A stretch of DNA of 57,308 bases, taken from the IMG/VR virus record IMGVR_UViG_3300006224_000012, positions 1 through 57,308 of that record. One strand, written 5' to 3'. The position numbers were made by a program, and so were the translations under genes. This DNA comes from a virus. Under the pieces are notes generated by a model. It saw nothing but the letters and a program-made list of their open reading frames with translations. It ran no database searches and was not told where the DNA came from. Position 1 is the stretch's first letter, and the number at the start of each line of letters is the position of its first letter. Shown here one piece after another: positions 43,201 through 50,194 of the stretch.

Positions 43201-46200
43201 TTTCTTTTCTTTTGGCTATAAAGTAATCTTCAGTCTCATATCCAGGTTTTATTATTTTTCCATAACCTAGTCTTTCTTTACTATATTTAAGAACAGCTTT
43301 TTCTATGTCATCCTCTTTTAAATTTCTTAGATTAGAAAATTGTCTTCTTACTAATTGCTGTTGAGCTACAACACCCTTAATTCTATCTAACATACCCCCA
43401 TAGAAGGGTTCAACTGGTCCTGCTACTTCATCCATCATACGTAGCATCTGAGTTTCAATTTCTTCTGTTATCTCATCAATCCACATAGTACCAGTCCATC
43501 TGGCAGTAAGTGGTTTAAAGGATTCGGAAGACCGTTTATATAATTTTGCTAGATTTGCATTAGCTTTTTCTAGTTGCTTTTCTAGTTTTGCTATTCTTTT
43601 CTTTCCCAAATCTTCTATAGCTTGGGTTTGTTGTTTCATGCTATATTCTATACGCTTGGTCATATCTTTAGGATAAGATTGGGCTGTTCTACGAGCCTCT
43701 AATCTTGCCCATCTAACATTACCAGCACCACGTAGATTCATCATTTGTTCCCATTCAGGAACTTCTGGCTGTTTTGCAAGCATTTTTGCTACTCTAGCCG
43801 CAACTATTGGCTCTGTTCTTATTCTGTATTGGTCCACGGCGGTTTGTTTTACATACCCAGCAATTTTTATTGTGGTTTTGTTAAGTATTTTGAATGCTGT
43901 ATATGTAGCAGCTAAGATACCTGCACTTGTAATAATTGCAGAAGCTACATCATCATAGGATTCTTCGGCTGCTTTTGTTCCTAGTGTTTTTCCTACTGCG
44001 GGAGCTATAGGAAGTCCTGATTGTTGAGTTTCTAGTATCTGTCGTGCTGTAGCAGATGGGCCAGTAAGTGATAGCTTGGCATAATCTGCTGCTTCTTTCA
44101 TATAGTCTCTTACTTGACGGGCATCATCAACCATAGTTTTTCCTGCTTGAGCAATGGTTTCTCCACCTTTGCCAGCTTCCTTCATTAACTCTTCAATATA
44201 TAGAGCCTTATCTTTCATGCTCTTAATGAATTCCATTCTTTCAACTTCTCTTCCTTCTTGCATAAGTTCTGGAGGAACCATATTATTTAAGACATACTCC
44301 ATGTCTTTTAATTGGTCTGTAGTATGGCTAATCCAGGTATCTATAGGAAGAGTGAGAAGCATATCTGTAGTTGGATGCATAAGCATTTCAATAGCTTCCA
44401 TTAATGGGCTAATATTTGTTGACTCATTAGCTTCTTTCATAGCTTTACCATATAGAGTAATTAAATCAGTAAGCTCTGAGATATTATCCCCATACATTCT
44501 TACTACTTCACTATATCTCTCCATATTTGTAGAGAAATTATTGAATGTAACCCCTGTTTTATCAACATTATTTTGGAAGTATATTAATGCTCCTGCGGCT
44601 TCTAGTGTTTTCTTCCGCATTTCTGCTTGCGTATCACCATTTCTAATCATTGCCTTAGATAATTCACTAACTAATCTAACAGCCTCTTCTGGGGGAAGAT
44701 TTAAGTTAGGTGCAAACCCTTTTTGAGCTTCTGCGGCAGCAGCGGTTCCTATCTCTAAGGCATTTGTCATATTGTCGCCATACTCTTTAGCGACCATAGC
44801 CGCTTTAGTCATATCTTTTAGAGAAAATCCAGAAACGTCACCTAAATCTTGAAGATATTCTTTTAATCTTCCAGCCCCACCAGCAGCATCATCAAAAGCA
44901 TTACCGATTTCTTTTATATTATCTCTTACTTCAAGCCAGCTACTTATTACCCATAAGGCAGCGAAAGAAGCTGCTAAAACAGCAACTCTTGTAGCTAACA
45001 TTTTCATTGATGCTGCAAATACGCTAGTGGCTTTTCCAGCAGCTACCATACTTGTCGCTGTTTTACTAACGTGTAGGTTAAGAAGCTGGAATATCTTAAC
45101 TGCTACCCCAATCATTATGAGGTATTTTAATACGGGCTGGATTACACCGAGTAATCTAGCAAACAGAGTTATTACTTCTGAAACTACTGTTAGTAATGGT
45201 ACAAGAGTATGCTCAAGAAGGTCTTTTGCCATTTGAGCAACAACTTGAAATATTGACCATGAAGTTTTCCCAAGTGCTAAAAGCATTGGAAGAAGGTGAG
45301 CTTTAAAATAATTGTAGAAGTTGTGAACAGCCCCTATTACTTTATAGAGAAGGTCACTAAATTTAGAGAAAAAGTCTACAATTTTCTGCTGGGTAGCTGC
45401 ATCGCTTAATACATCATAAAGTTTTTTAACTTCATTTTTAATTAAAGCATATGCTGGTGCCGTAGCTTGCTGGAACCCAATATATAAGGCATCCTTAATA
45501 TTTGACCAAAGCCCCTTAAGCGTCTGTGATTGAAGTAGCATACCACCAGAGAATCTCTTCTCTACTTCCATCAAAAACGCATCAGCATAAGTCATGCCTG
45601 CATATTTACCGCCTGCTTTAAAGTCAGCGCGTTCCATTTTAATCCCGTAGGACAATGCTCGTCTAAACATACCAGTCATTGCATCTGCGGCAGCTTCTAC
45701 TGCATCGGTGATATCTCTACCAAATGCAGAAGCCATATCTCCTAATGGTTTTAACCATTTTTTAGTGTCCATATTATAAGCAGATAGTTTTACTACTGCT
45801 TCAGTAATCTGTTTAATCTGGAAAGGAGTTTCCTTAGCGAATTGTACTATATCTGCCATTTCTTTCTTTGCGGCAGTAAGTGAGTGAAGAGTGGTTTGAA
45901 GGGAAACAGTCCACGTTTCCATTTCGCTGTTGACTTTGACTAGGTTTTTACCAATTATTGGTATTCCTGCGCCAATAGCTGCAATAGCTCCAACAGCCCC
46001 GGCTGCGGCAAATGCTCCAACAAATATTGTTGCCCATTTATCCGCTTTCTTTGCTAAACTGTCCAGATAACCAAAGGTCTTATCATACCATCTTTTGCCA
46101 TCCCCACTATTGAAGATGCCACTAATAAGATTTTTTAGTCTGCCTACTTTATTTACGTCAGAATCAGAAACGTCAACAACTTTCCTTAAACGGATTGCAT

Positions 46201-46372
46201 CAAAGGCTCTAGCTATAATGCCGAGTCTAGGGGTGATGTTATCTACAACCCCCATAGTTACAGTTGTCTTATAATTAGCATTAAGACCTTGCAGATTTCT
46301 CTGCAATATTCTTGCCTGTGCAGAGGCTCTGTCTTTTAAAGAAACAATTAATTTGTATTCTCTATCAGCTAT
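37202..46372 (-). CDS. Tail tape measure protein with three enzyme-like domains (~3056 aa)
   Basis: Coordinates use ATA 46372 as start. The first canonical codon in frame is TTG 46306 (3034 aa), but coding sequence continues upstream as ADREYKLIVSLKDRASAQAR, and GGGAGG lies five bases before the ATA. Residue numbers below count from TTG 46306. Hydrophobic segments (about 60-110 and 430-450) and long coiled coils (about 2200-2600) fit a tape measure. HEIGH at 1354-1358 marks a zincin-like metallopeptidase. ILLEIDSIGNIRLADGNHR (ending 1679) matches a ParB/Srx-like nucleotide-binding domain. Near the C-terminus HPVGLAADLF (from 2860) and RHEDHVHVS (from ~2924) form an M15-like/VanY-type peptidoglycan peptidase. 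Wall-degrading TMP domains help DNA delivery. Confidence 0.9.
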   Translation of the reverse strand: MADREYKLIVSLKDRASAQARILQRNLQGLNANYKTTVTMGVVDNITPRLGIIARAFDAIRLRKVVDVSDSDVNKVGRLKNLISGIFNSGDGKRWYDKTFGYLDSLAKKADKWATIFVGAFAAAGAVGAIAAIGAGIPIIGKNLVKVNSEMETWTVSLQTTLHSLTAAKKEMADIVQFAKETPFQIKQITEAVVKLSAYNMDTKKWLKPLGDMASAFGRDITDAVEAAADAMTGMFRRALSYGIKMERADFKAGGKYAGMTYADAFLMEVEKRFSGGMLLQSQTLKGLWSNIKDALYIGFQQATAPAYALIKNEVKKLYDVLSDAATQQKIVDFFSKFSDLLYKVIGAVHNFYNYFKAHLLPMLLALGKTSWSIFQVVAQMAKDLLEHTLVPLLTVVSEVITLFARLLGVIQPVLKYLIMIGVAVKIFQLLNLHVSKTATSMVAAGKATSVFAASMKMLATRVAVLAASFAALWVISSWLEVRDNIKEIGNAFDDAAGGAGRLKEYLQDLGDVSGFSLKDMTKAAMVAKEYGDNMTNALEIGTAAAAEAQKGFAPNLNLPPEEAVRLVSELSKAMIRNGDTQAEMRKKTLEAAGALIYFQNNVDKTGVTFNNFSTNMERYSEVVRMYGDNISELTDLITLYGKAMKEANESTNISPLMEAIEMLMHPTTDMLLTLPIDTWISHTTDQLKDMEYVLNNMVPPELMQEGREVERMEFIKSMKDKALYIEELMKEAGKGGETIAQAGKTMVDDARQVRDYMKEAADYAKLSLTGPSATARQILETQQSGLPIAPAVGKTLGTKAAEESYDDVASAIITSAGILAATYTAFKILNKTTIKIAGYVKQTAVDQYRIRTEPIVAARVAKMLAKQPEVPEWEQMMNLRGAGNVRWARLEARRTAQSYPKDMTKRIEYSMKQQTQAIEDLGKKRIAKLEKQLEKANANLAKLYKRSSESFKPLTARWTGTMWIDEITEEIETQMLRMMDEVAGPVEPFYGGMLDRIKGVVAQQQLVRRQFSNLRNLKEDDIEKAVLKYSKERLGYGKIIKPGYETEDYFIAKRKEIRIATMKVEEAETALALARNDITRQIQELQKAHLELVDAIKNKHVPAHMRSFADSIVDLTKDLKEAYKDLNAFSKKAPTAAKAVPSTGRRIIGSSIITGLLDAPAWRNIGALFTRGFNLKNARTTTVSAERIMGDIDATRDIELAKSRVFTLTVMRAWTKHVVAPLKQVFGFSNITKGIKGQGGAISLEPLAVIVDKVTGAFKRLYKEQGGYIRFGDEFEVTQDLIDLREKAKDFFGKTQVKTDMGGYLRLTNPKMPLTMKDFLAENGKLSKSFGNLVDKIARLNLVFKGGYGGSIYKRVVTFEEDFDTLFEHLSTLGHEIGHDLERGTVKQLGQPRRPRIDYSLDWEEREAKYTADLARYERQYKAWDKSLTRGTQSALGRMRINIGKLDEEILKDAVRTQEVLEQEIALLRQEQQAWKAGYNIFKKAAANTPELTRQFAVDAVKSYGGYFSAVVKHFVAAGKSGRDIPRELRPTVLARNIMDRGGLQNEPLPQYRTPTGVRVKPFKLTPVDTIPQKMIAQLKNLLKDERGAIGLGKEAKLTPAIEKLEKTLTEISSKQGFIMGKVPPDFAVRASTQIAPDNLLGEWQREGWVTTIFGKNIAVDRENVNNIIKTLEKGQKIEKRILLEIDSIGNIRLADGNHRTIAAYEKGVKELKVEFRKDYAGRVLSRGGVFPGELPSVLELKGTSLGDRLLRLFKDEKGAISLKGIESIFTKLTDTTQKLNETLKGLTSTIKESITKLPSILTPGGRAAREMGAMFAPEAEIFGKFLKPLREVAEEADIFGLIGKDAERFFSTGAKDIFVPAVENAAKIAATQAAEAAVRTSFGEVFPKGLGALMKTAPMKAVGAATAVTIPIDILRLIQWGYGGKEKFQQAYMGENYENPAARAAEDVKVAFMTGLSDAIGGFSTAFLAAVPALVVPQVRGFFVDQLEMGAKAFLDMIKAPQEILYEAFAEQLRLTMHEKELEKIAEWKQTHQEEYYQNLENLYIQNVKNMPEGFLKFEKQLGILIAKAAGTELSAYEQGQRAAQRTKLGLPITAEEALRGPAYQAPQPSFQEQVYAQREAQRQAQRELPNIPGTNYNMEQAIELLKEYDAAYKKLNITIEEQTAKSQELEIQIGNLNHEIQGLTLELNNATSIMSRISGVWDLMEAINETQLFSDSTLALESEVARLNVRLAEQRSALQPLQERLHAVTSQFDRVSEKISKAQEDLDNFLNPKIAGEGVYQDQLFAIDKQLNALQRKRLDLTLYLRSLEEAGLGNTDIYRQAAAPLQAIDDEIAKLQNDRDKIELDRKIATQDIVHWLEKERDTREEMNESEIKAGVRKAKAVLAANKPLLEMYKRQKEAIEEQIRRQEESIQRTEDHIARHQNELDLINAKVTADNAEVTAMKKKAEWQKRIADLTGQINDSQMVAAAYAYASGTMSKEQFQSLYSVYVQAANKAAQLTAEIEGKQGEVAKATFDKDTIDRLLSENQSAASELQAKIVGLTDAINALVAGVSVKGLAGTTQEALENVFGKGVAAKIDLMVGYLAEAAGRPIPPGINMGSATQKLATAHAEQAVSDAYAGKVPFSEGWSNAKTGVADAGHAAEIAAGKFANVNAVIATTKDTVSTSNTTMTESGRKLVEAWQRAYANMATSNTKLDTSNATTSKNASAQFLAMQARLNELDKTAATTMPSVNKSVQTGIGAAASANVGAFYTLGRNILNTFAKGLGYTIPTGIGAGTSGGVRAGGEGQSLPNVTQLAGGPGQMMQNVLSDILNRSNLSNYITMFPNYPVNTGNVNTNKTYEPGHLQPEAGMVIEALKNAFGPISYGGRASRTGGYVSQHPVGLAADLFSNKSKMDQYANWLAANFNTLKLRYIIWNNRITSSGARGWRAYTPPAGKPNTPTWRHEDHVHVSVKDWIPGDPYVQRFHSGGITPGARFQESLALLRGQEAVVPLESGAIPVKITKSDNETIINNYFDSGAFNFEVRNDKELEELKAFLLKLLNNQNPYKFSPFNA

Positions 46373-47081
46373 TTTTTCCTCCCTTTCGTTGCGCCAGATT
46401 TAATCTTTGCTGCCATTTCTGCTTTCTTACGTTCCATTTCAGTCATCTTACCTTCAAGACTTTGTATGGTTCTCAAATCTCGCATAAATACCGGGTCTTG
46501 GTCTAACGTTCCACCTGCTTTTGGAAGTACATTTGTTAACTTCCAATCTATCCATTGTCGAACAGAGGGCAGGAGCGGATATTCTCCGTACTCCTGCCCC
46601 TGTAATAGTGCTAATACTTGGTCTTCTAGAATTACGCTAAAGGGACTGATTTCCCATCAGCAACTATAACCTTGTCCCCCTCATCTTCTTCTTCACTCTT
46701 TAGAATTGGGTTTTTGTCATAAATGTCATCAACCCAAACCCTAACAATCTCTGGGGGTAGCTTCTTAATGTTGTTCGGTGTAACAGCCAATACTTTGTTA
46801 TCTTCTCCAATAACATTCCAGTTAACAATTAGATTCTCAACTAGAAATGCTCTTGTAGTTCCCAACATCATATCGACTTCTGCTTTATCGTCTTCCTTAC
46901 CTTTTTTCCTAGCGTTCGCTAATTTAACTGTTGAAGTCAAATCAACAAACTTCTGGTAGTCAGCTTCGGTCATTTTGCGATGCTCAAACCAAGTCTTGTC
47001 TCCTTCTGCTTCATCTTTCTCCCACGGTAAATAAACTCGAAATGTTTCAGGTGCGTTTGTTACATAAATTTTTTGAGCCAT
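46369..47081 (-). CDS. Tail assembly chaperone, -1 frameshift fusion (237 aa)
   Basis: A -1 shift on CCCTTTA at 46644-46638 extends the 149-aa product: after Leu148 the frame continues SVILEDQVLALLQGQEYGEY and on through PSVRQWIDWK to GATKGRKK, ending TAG at 46369. This gives 148 + 89 residues. Long-tailed phages make such G/GT-type pairs just upstream of the tape measure to guide tail assembly. The extension fills the whole gap up to the tape measure and has no start of its own. The join is 47081..46638, then 46638..46369. Confidence 0.85.
46632..47081 (-). CDS. Tail assembly chaperone, short form (149 aa)
   Basis: ATG 47081 follows AGGAGGAATTTAAAA. The product MAQKIYVTNAPETFRVYLPW... ends VIVADGKSVPLA and stops seven bases after the slippery heptamer. 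Acidic, helical, with an FLVENLIVNWNVIGEDN core like other phage tail chaperones. Located between the tail tube and tape measure genes, the expected slot for the lambda gpG analogue. Confidence 0.85.
   Translation of the reverse strand: MAQKIYVTNAPETFRVYLPWEKDEAEGDKTWFEHRKMTEADYQKFVDLTSTVKLANARKKGKEDDKAEVDMMLGTTRAFLVENLIVNWNVIGEDNKVLAVTPNNIKKLPPEIVRVWVDDIYDKNPILKSEEEDEGDKVIVADGKSVPLA
46638..46644 (-). other. -1 ribosomal frameshift site CCCTTTA
   Basis: In the zero frame the ribosome reads C-CCT-TTA; after slipping it reads CCC-TTT. This is a textbook X-XXY-YYZ heptamer in the correct phase, seven bases before the zero-frame stop. No strong downstream pseudoknot was traced. Confidence 0.85.
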
Positions 47082-47097
47082 TTTTAAATTCCTCCTA

Positions 47098-48099
47098 TTA
47101 CTTCCAAGTGACGGTTACAATTTCGCCTACTGATGGTGCAAGTACAATACCAGTATTTGCGACTACGATTCTACCAGATGTAAGGGTTACAGGCAACCCA
47201 CCAAACATAACACGGGGAAATACAAATTTAACATACTGAGTTGCAGATGCAAATAATTGTGCGTTCATGAGGGTAATTTCTACATCGTCTTCAAAGAGAC
47301 TATACCCAGGATAAGTAGCGTTGTCTGCACCATAAGTATATTTTTCATAATCGTCTTCACTAGTGAAGACCTGATTAAAGTTCAGGTCAAATGTCCTAGA
47401 ACCTTCAGTTACTCCATTAAGGAATCGGGAAGGATGTACGGTATATTCATCATTAGAGAGATTGTTATTAATAGCAATCTCTGCTGACTCCATATTATCG
47501 TACTGAGTACCATTAATCTTAATTAATCCACCGTGGAATGCTAATAAATCGTCCGAAGTATAGGAAGGAGTTTCTGCATCACCGGAACTAATCTTACGTT
47601 CCATTGCAACTACCCACTCGGAAGTGTATGTTGCAATCTCACCCTGGTTTACTGAAATAGTTAAGCTATTAACTTTACCATTTACAAGGTGGAGATACAG
47701 AGTATCACCAACATTCTTTTCAATAGTATACCAAGCCTGATAATCCGTAGGAGTAATGGTTGTAACACCAGTTGAACCATCGGCTGTACAATCAGTACTT
47801 GACAGAGCCATTTCTAGTAACATACCAAGGTCAGTAGAACGAGCATAACCACCAAAACCGCCTGCAATACCATAACCACCGGCTACAGCACCACTACGGT
47901 CACGACCTCTACCAATCTCATTATCTGCCGTTAGTGGGTTATTCTCAGACGCAAAACTTTCAGACGTAATAACGAAGAAGGTATCAATGGTGGTAGCATA
48001 AGAAGTAACATAGTTAACGTCAGTAACATTAGCTTCAGTAGTCCAAGCTGTCTGCTTACCTATACCTAGATGACCAACTAAACCTGTAATTGTTGTCAT
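47098..48099 (-). CDS. Major tail (tube) protein (333 aa)
   Basis: The product begins MTTITGLVGHLGIGKQTAWT and contains NPLTADNEIGRGRD and TVHPSRFLNGVTEG..., features of the phage tail tube family found between the tail completion genes and the chaperones. It is beta-rich and lacks cysteine-based motifs. AAAGGGGGTGAA precedes the start with an 11-base spacer, the extended site shared with the capsid gene, which fits an abundant protein. Confidence 0.82.
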   Translation of the reverse strand: MTTITGLVGHLGIGKQTAWTTEANVTDVNYVTSYATTIDTFFVITSESFASENNPLTADNEIGRGRDRSGAVAGGYGIAGGFGGYARSTDLGMLLEMALSSTDCTADGSTGVTTITPTDYQAWYTIEKNVGDTLYLHLVNGKVNSLTISVNQGEIATYTSEWVVAMERKISSGDAETPSYTSDDLLAFHGGLIKINGTQYDNMESAEIAINNNLSNDEYTVHPSRFLNGVTEGSRTFDLNFNQVFTSEDDYEKYTYGADNATYPGYSLFEDDVEITLMNAQLFASATQYVKFVFPRVMFGGLPVTLTSGRIVVANTGIVLAPSVGEIVTVTWK

Positions 48100-48127
48100 T
48101 TAAGTTATTCACCCCCTTTCGCTATTC

Positions 48128-48586
48128 TTAAATTTCTGCCGTTTGAACTGTGAACTCTATGAGAACTGCTGCGTCATAGTTATTTGTAGTACCTGAGCGA
48201 GAATACCTTATGCGTCTTATATAACTATTCCATATGCTCTCATTAGTATTATTATCGGCTAATCCACTTAATCGTTTATTTGATTTGAGTGTCGCTATAA
48301 TTCTATCGACAATTGTATCTCGTTGGATTAACATTTCCCCATAATCAGAGCCAAAAACCATCACCATTATAAAAACTGTATACTCTCTATTCTGAAGGGC
48401 GTTAGGAGATATTTGTTCCTCTGTACTAGCTATCTCATCCACAAACACCACAATTCGGGGGAAGTCATTAGGCTCCCAATTTCTCATATAGGAGTCAATT
48501 CCCTGCACTAAATACGTATCAACATTGTCAATACAAGCAGCAGTTAGTAGGTCAGTTATTTTCTGTTCTATTTGTGATACTATCAT
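48128..48586 (-). CDS. Tail terminator/completion-like protein (152 aa)
   Basis: The product IVSQIEQKITDLLTAACIDN... has the helix-beta pattern of tail terminators (VDTYLVQGI, FPRIVVFVDEI, YTVFIMVMVFGSD, VDRIIATLKSN, AAVLIEFTVQT). It sits immediately upstream of the tail tube gene, the usual slot, and overlaps the previous gene by four bases. Assignment rests on order and secondary-structure pattern. Confidence 0.65.
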   Translation of the reverse strand: MIVSQIEQKITDLLTAACIDNVDTYLVQGIDSYMRNWEPNDFPRIVVFVDEIASTEEQISPNALQNREYTVFIMVMVFGSDYGEMLIQRDTIVDRIIATLKSNKRLSGLADNNTNESIWNSYIRRIRYSRSGTTNNYDAAVLIEFTVQTAEI

Positions 48587-49332
48587 CTAAACCCCATTAA
48601 GTTATCCATATGATTTTGAAATATTTCATTTATGTCGCTTCTTTCTTCCCATGTCAAATCTTCTTCTTTGGTGGGAATCATTTTTCTATCTGGCATAGGA
48701 AAGTCAGTCCCTAATTGATGCCAATAGAATAGCTTTCGTCTAAATTCATTCTCAATGTTCTGTCCACTAATTACCATACGATAGCCACCTTCCTCTTCTT
48801 CTACTGATACCATATGATGTGATTTTACTTCTTTGAATAATCCTCCATATGGCCTAAGCATACCCCCTTCTTCTGCCCCCTTTGAATAGGGTCTATCAAT
48901 TGAGTTTCTCCATCTAATAGTACTTGAAGCTAATTGCTGCCAAGCACTCCTTGGATTTACTGCTTCTTCTTTAAATATTCTTGGAACTACATTATCCGTA
49001 ATATAGTATCCTATTTCTTTTAGGGCTTTTTGTATTTCATCATCTGGATGCTCTATTTTTCTTAGGTCTTCTATTAATAAATCTCTATCTAGCTCACTAA
49101 TTTTTATGATGGTGTGTGCGCCAAACCATTCAGTTTTTAAGCCTAATCCTGGAATCCATACACGACGAACAGGCTCGGGAATGTAGTCATAAAAGTCATC
49201 CATCTTCGCAACGAACTTTTCAAAATGCCGTTTAATAGAGGGCTGTTCGTTAAAAGGCAATCCCTTTATAAATCTAAAAGGATTTCCTGGAAGAAATCTA
49301 CCTTTATCATCCCGAAACCGTGCCCAAGCCAT
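48583..49332 (-). CDS. Head-tail joining / virion morphogenesis protein (249 aa)
   Basis: The product has the FRDDKGRFLPGNPF start common in phage morphogenesis proteins. Later segments KALKEIGYYITDNVVPRIF, NPRSAWQQLASSTIRWRN and EFRRKLFYWHQLGTDFPMPDRKMI match the HK97 gp10/phage virion morphogenesis pattern (W/YHQxG, PxR). It joins the head completion complex to the tail. Start and stop overlap both neighbours. Confidence 0.72.
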   Translation of the reverse strand: MAWARFRDDKGRFLPGNPFRFIKGLPFNEQPSIKRHFEKFVAKMDDFYDYIPEPVRRVWIPGLGLKTEWFGAHTIIKISELDRDLLIEDLRKIEHPDDEIQKALKEIGYYITDNVVPRIFKEEAVNPRSAWQQLASSTIRWRNSIDRPYSKGAEEGGMLRPYGGLFKEVKSHHMVSVEEEEGGYRMVISGQNIENEFRRKLFYWHQLGTDFPMPDRKMIPTKEEDLTWEERSDINEIFQNHMDNLMGFR

Positions 49333-49805
49333 TAGCTAGTCCAATCTCCTGCTGGGTCGTCTGCTCTAGGAACTAAGTATCCTGTATCAAGACTCCTTAT
49401 AACTAAGTCTCCAATAATTATATCACCAGAACCTTCATCAATTAAGCCTAATGTAGCAAGTTCTTCTTTCAGGAGTTTAATCATTTCTACTGCCTTACTA
49501 AAAAGTACATTAGTTCTTTGGTTGATTGAAGAATAGGACGAGTAAGCATTTCCCCCTACCTGCATATCAAATCTATTAGCGTGGTCGGCTGCTTTAGCCC
49601 ACCAATATTCTATTGCAGAGTAAATAGTTACTGCATATTTATAGTTATCAGGGACAGAATCAAAAGCATCCCAAGGGGTAGCATAGTCTCTAGAGACAAG
49701 ATAAGCGCCAGTATCTAAGAAGCCCAGAATTCGTGTATTATCCCACGGATTATTATCCTCCATCTGGCCGGTTTTTTGTATGAATATTTGATTATAATTT
49801 ACCAT
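49332..49805 (-). CDS. Head-tail connector-like protein (157 aa)
   Basis: A helical protein (KYAVTIYSAIEYWWAKAADHANRF, NVLFSKAVEMIKLLKEELATL) located between the capsid and joining genes, as are gp6-like adaptor proteins. It has no catalytic motif. The start overlaps the upstream ORF by seven bases. The role is inferred from gene order and helical content. Confidence 0.62.
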   Translation of the reverse strand: MVNYNQIFIQKTGQMEDNNPWDNTRILGFLDTGAYLVSRDYATPWDAFDSVPDNYKYAVTIYSAIEYWWAKAADHANRFDMQVGGNAYSSYSSINQRTNVLFSKAVEMIKLLKEELATLGLIDEGSGDIIIGDLVIRSLDTGYLVPRADDPAGDWTS

Positions 49806-50110
49806 ATATCCTTTATCTTAGGTTGTTGTTTATTTTTTAATAGAAAATCTCTCATTTCTAATGGTACTTTTTGTGGTTTTCCTTTGGTAAAGTAATACCA
49901 AGTCCCACCAAACGAGCTTTTAAAACTTCTAAGTGGAATTACTTCCACACTTGTATCTCTTTTTGGAATTTCATCAACTTGCATCGGTTCAAAGCCAAAG
50001 GCTTTTTCAATTTCATCTTCAATAGTCTCGGATTCGGTTTTTTCTAGTTCTTCTATGCTGTTCTTAGCAGCTTCCTCATCTGTAATTATTGCCTTTTTAG
50101 CATTAGTCAT
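49799..50110 (-). CDS. Hypothetical head-region protein (103 aa)
   Basis: The N-terminal half is acidic and probably disordered (EEAAKNSIEELEKTESETIE). The C-terminal half contains SFGGTWYYFTKGKPQKVPLEMRDFLL, a compact motif seen in small proteins between capsid and connector genes. ATG 50110 follows GAAGGAGG. It is the first gene after the capsid terminator and may be expressed from the promoter within that terminator. Confidence 0.6.
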   Translation of the reverse strand: MTNAKKAIITDEEAAKNSIEELEKTESETIEDEIEKAFGFEPMQVDEIPKRDTSVEVIPLRSFKSSFGGTWYYFTKGKPQKVPLEMRDFLLKNKQQPKIKDIW

Positions 50111-50139
50111 TAATCCTCCTTCACGTAATTAAAAATACA

Positions 50140-50172
50140 GGGGGCAGTTACTAAAGTTTAGCACTTGCCCCC
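50140..50172 (-). terminator. Terminator-like hairpin downstream of the capsid gene
   Basis: GGGGGCA at 50140-50146 pairs with TGCCCCC at 50166-50172. The inside is further paired through CTAA/TTAG. On the minus strand TGTATTTTTAA follows the stem. It lies 23 bases after the capsid stop, a common place for a partial terminator that raises capsid mRNA over downstream genes. Confidence 0.75.
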
Positions 50173-50184
50173 ATTTTTTGTCAA
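50155..50184 (-). promoter_or_regulatory. Possible promoter inside the capsid-gene terminator
   Basis: The minus strand has TTGACA at 50184-50179, an 18-base spacer and TAAACT at 50160-50155, with TG one base upstream of the -10 (extended -10). It could restart transcription of the connector and tail genes. The -10 lies in the hairpin loop region. Confidence 0.5.
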
Positions 50185-50194
50185 CTCTTTTTGA

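Noticed and set aside
41397-44726. Plus-strand ORFs of 136-190 codons opposite the tape measure
   Set aside because: No ribosome-binding sites, no recognisable domains, and they lie wholly within a strongly supported minus-strand gene.
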